Positions 48,481 through 49,324 of a stretch of 49,324 nucleotides of DNA are shown piece by piece; within the stretch, counting starts at the first letter, position 1; the number at the start of each line of letters is the position of its first letter. Below the pieces are notes generated by a model that was not told the DNA's origin, did no database searches, and saw nothing but the letters and a program-made list of their open reading frames with translations. Source of the stretch: UBA4312 sp040266995 (GTDB lineage Bacteria > Bacillota_I > Bacilli_A > Erysipelotrichales > Erysipelotrichaceae); NCBI GenBank assembly GCA_040266995.1, contig JAWRHV010000032.1, positions 1 through 49,324 of the forward strand. The letters run 5' to 3'. The translations under genes and the position numbers were made by a program.

Positions 48481-48520
48481 AAAGCGAATACAAGGATATC
48501 CCCTTGTCTCGCTTTTTCTT
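48481..48520 (+). terminator. Terminator of the DeoR gene
   Basis: Long hairpin: outer AAAGCG/CGCTTT, inner ACAAGG/CCTTGT, then a T-rich tail. Confidence 0.7.
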
Positions 48521-48531
48521 TTTACCCATCA

Positions 48532-48558
48532 AAAAAAGCGATGCACATGCACCGCTTT
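48532..48558 (-). terminator. Terminator of the PTS operon
   Basis: On the - strand AAAAGCG-G-TGCA / TGCA-T-CGCTTTT followed by further T. Immediately after the IID stop. Confidence 0.8.
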
Positions 48559-48565
48559 TCAATTC

Positions 48566-49324
48566 TTATGCAGCTAAGATTCCGAACAATCCGCCAACAA
48601 CACCAACGATCACGATCAGTAAGATAACCTTGATCGAAGTCCAGTGTTTGTGAGCCATCAGGTAATAGATACCCATGGTAACACCTAAAGGAAGAACGTT
48701 TGGCAATACGGCATCGAACAATACTTCCTGCAGAGCGAACTGCGTTCCACCGGCGTCGATGACGATTCCACACTTACATTTTACGTAGTTTACGATCAAA
48801 CCACCCATAACCATACATCCCATGATGGATGCGGCCTTCAGCAGCTTGTCCAGGATACCTTTTTCAAGGAAGTCCATGATGGCATCGCTACCAGCGTTGT
48901 AACCGAACATGAAGTTCCAGTAAGAGAATCCATAAGAAATAACCAGCATCAATACAGAATACAGTACAGAACCCCAGATGTTTCCGCTTCCGGCACGTGT
49001 GATATCAATACACAGAGCCAGCAGGATCGGGATCAATACACCCTGATAGATCGTATCACCAACACCAGCCAGAGGTCCCATCAGGGAAGTCTTGATGTTT
49101 GTGATGAATTCGTTAGGAATGTCTACACCCATAGCTTTTTCTTCTTCCATGGAGATAGCCAGACCTAAGATACAAGAACCGAACTCGATATGTACGTTGA
49201 AGAACTCAGCTTCACGTGTCATCAGGTCGATCTGTTTTTCCATATCATCCGGATATAAGTCTTTTACGACCGGCAGGAACGTATGCGCACAAGGCTGTCC
49301 CATCATTCGCTCGTAGTTGTAGCA
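48566..49324 (-). CDS. PTS mannose/fructose/sorbose-family IID component (5'-partial)
   Basis: The frame continues to the right edge (CYNYERMMGQP), so the N-terminal ~25-30 residues are outside the window; the visible part is 252 residues. The family start wording (NYERMxGxxxAxxxxPxxxxLYP) is visible, then a long helix, GPLAGVGDTIYQGVLIPILLA and several membrane helices to a short C-terminus (GVVGGLFGILAA). IID with IIC forms the membrane channel for mannose-class sugars. IIC, IIB and IIA genes are expected beyond the edge. It ends at a terminator facing the DeoR gene. Confidence 0.93.
   Translation of the reverse strand, partial: CYNYERMMGQPCAHTFLPVVKDLYPDDMEKQIDLMTREAEFFNVHIEFGSCILGLAISMEEEKAMGVDIPNEFITNIKTSLMGPLAGVGDTIYQGVLIPILLALCIDITRAGSGNIWGSVLYSVLMLVISYGFSYWNFMFGYNAGSDAIMDFLEKGILDKLLKAASIMGCMVMGGLIVNYVKCKCGIVIDAGGTQFALQEVLFDAVLPNVLPLGVTMGIYYLMAHKHWTSIKVILLIVIVGVVGGLFGILAA

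Overview
The window reads like a chromosome segment of a gut-type Firmicute (Bacillota), most likely from the Erysipelotrichia or a near relative. The basis is a low-to-mid GC sequence with AGGAGG-type ribosome binding sites, TTGACA/TATAAT promoters, a CIRCE heat-shock operator, the order rodZ-pgsA-cinA-recA, a fused FeoA-FeoB, a PcrA-CamS operon and a mannose-family PTS component. The lineage is an inference; no marker gene here settles it. Both strands carry housekeeping genes, and one island of foreign look (about 25.8-36.1 kb) interrupts them.

Left part, + strand (0-25.8 kb). It opens with the tail of an Rpn-like protein, then an aldo/keto reductase with a ferredoxin tail, an iron-uptake operon (small membrane protein, FeoAB fusion, FeoB-associated Cys-rich protein) behind a palindromic operator, and a GH2 glycosidase. 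A P1-family peptidase (- strand) is followed by a B3/B4-domain protein, an SRAP/HMCES-type protein and an HD phosphohydrolase in one operon. Next come a His-rich CobW GTPase and a five-gene redox cluster (two small membrane proteins, an amine-oxidase-like flavoprotein, a 930-residue FeS flavoprotein, HypA). Then follow lon under a CIRCE element, an AlkD-like gene with a second HD phosphohydrolase, tRNA-Thr(GGT), rodZ-pgsA-cinA-recA and pncB.

Island (25.8-36.1 kb, mostly - strand). An IS4-type element, bounded by 29-bp inverted repeats that are themselves terminator hairpins, abuts a metal/redox gene set. In transcription order this is two ferritin-like proteins, a membrane protein, a TetR regulator, a small unknown protein, flavodoxin, ZIP transporter, DtxR-type repressor, YjbR-like protein and a DNA polymerase IV gene interrupted by one amber codon. 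A second TetR gene, a 5'-truncated XRE regulator and an IS3 remnant lie between this set and tRNA-Ala(GGC).

Right part (36.2-49.3 kb). A PcrA helicase - CamS lipoprotein - membrane protein operon, an AEC transporter with an unrecognised 386-residue protein, an rRNA methyltransferase and a degenerate amidohydrolase-like gene precede a sugar-catabolism locus: FGGY kinase, class II ketose-bisphosphate aldolase and Zn-dependent polyol/alcohol dehydrogenase, divergent from a DeoR regulator, with a mannose-family PTS IID component running off the right edge. Repeated TGARCGTTT motifs sit inside both divergent promoters.

Most notable observations: four genes whose TATAAT box lies exactly 6 nt before an ATG with no ribosome binding site (likely leaderless mRNAs); the terminator-like ends of the IS4 element; the ferritin-like pair lacking canonical diiron histidines; the undescribed membrane/flavoprotein/HypA cluster; and an amidohydrolase homologue that has lost its HxH metal site and much of its barrel. 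All functional calls come from reading the translated sequence; no database search was possible.
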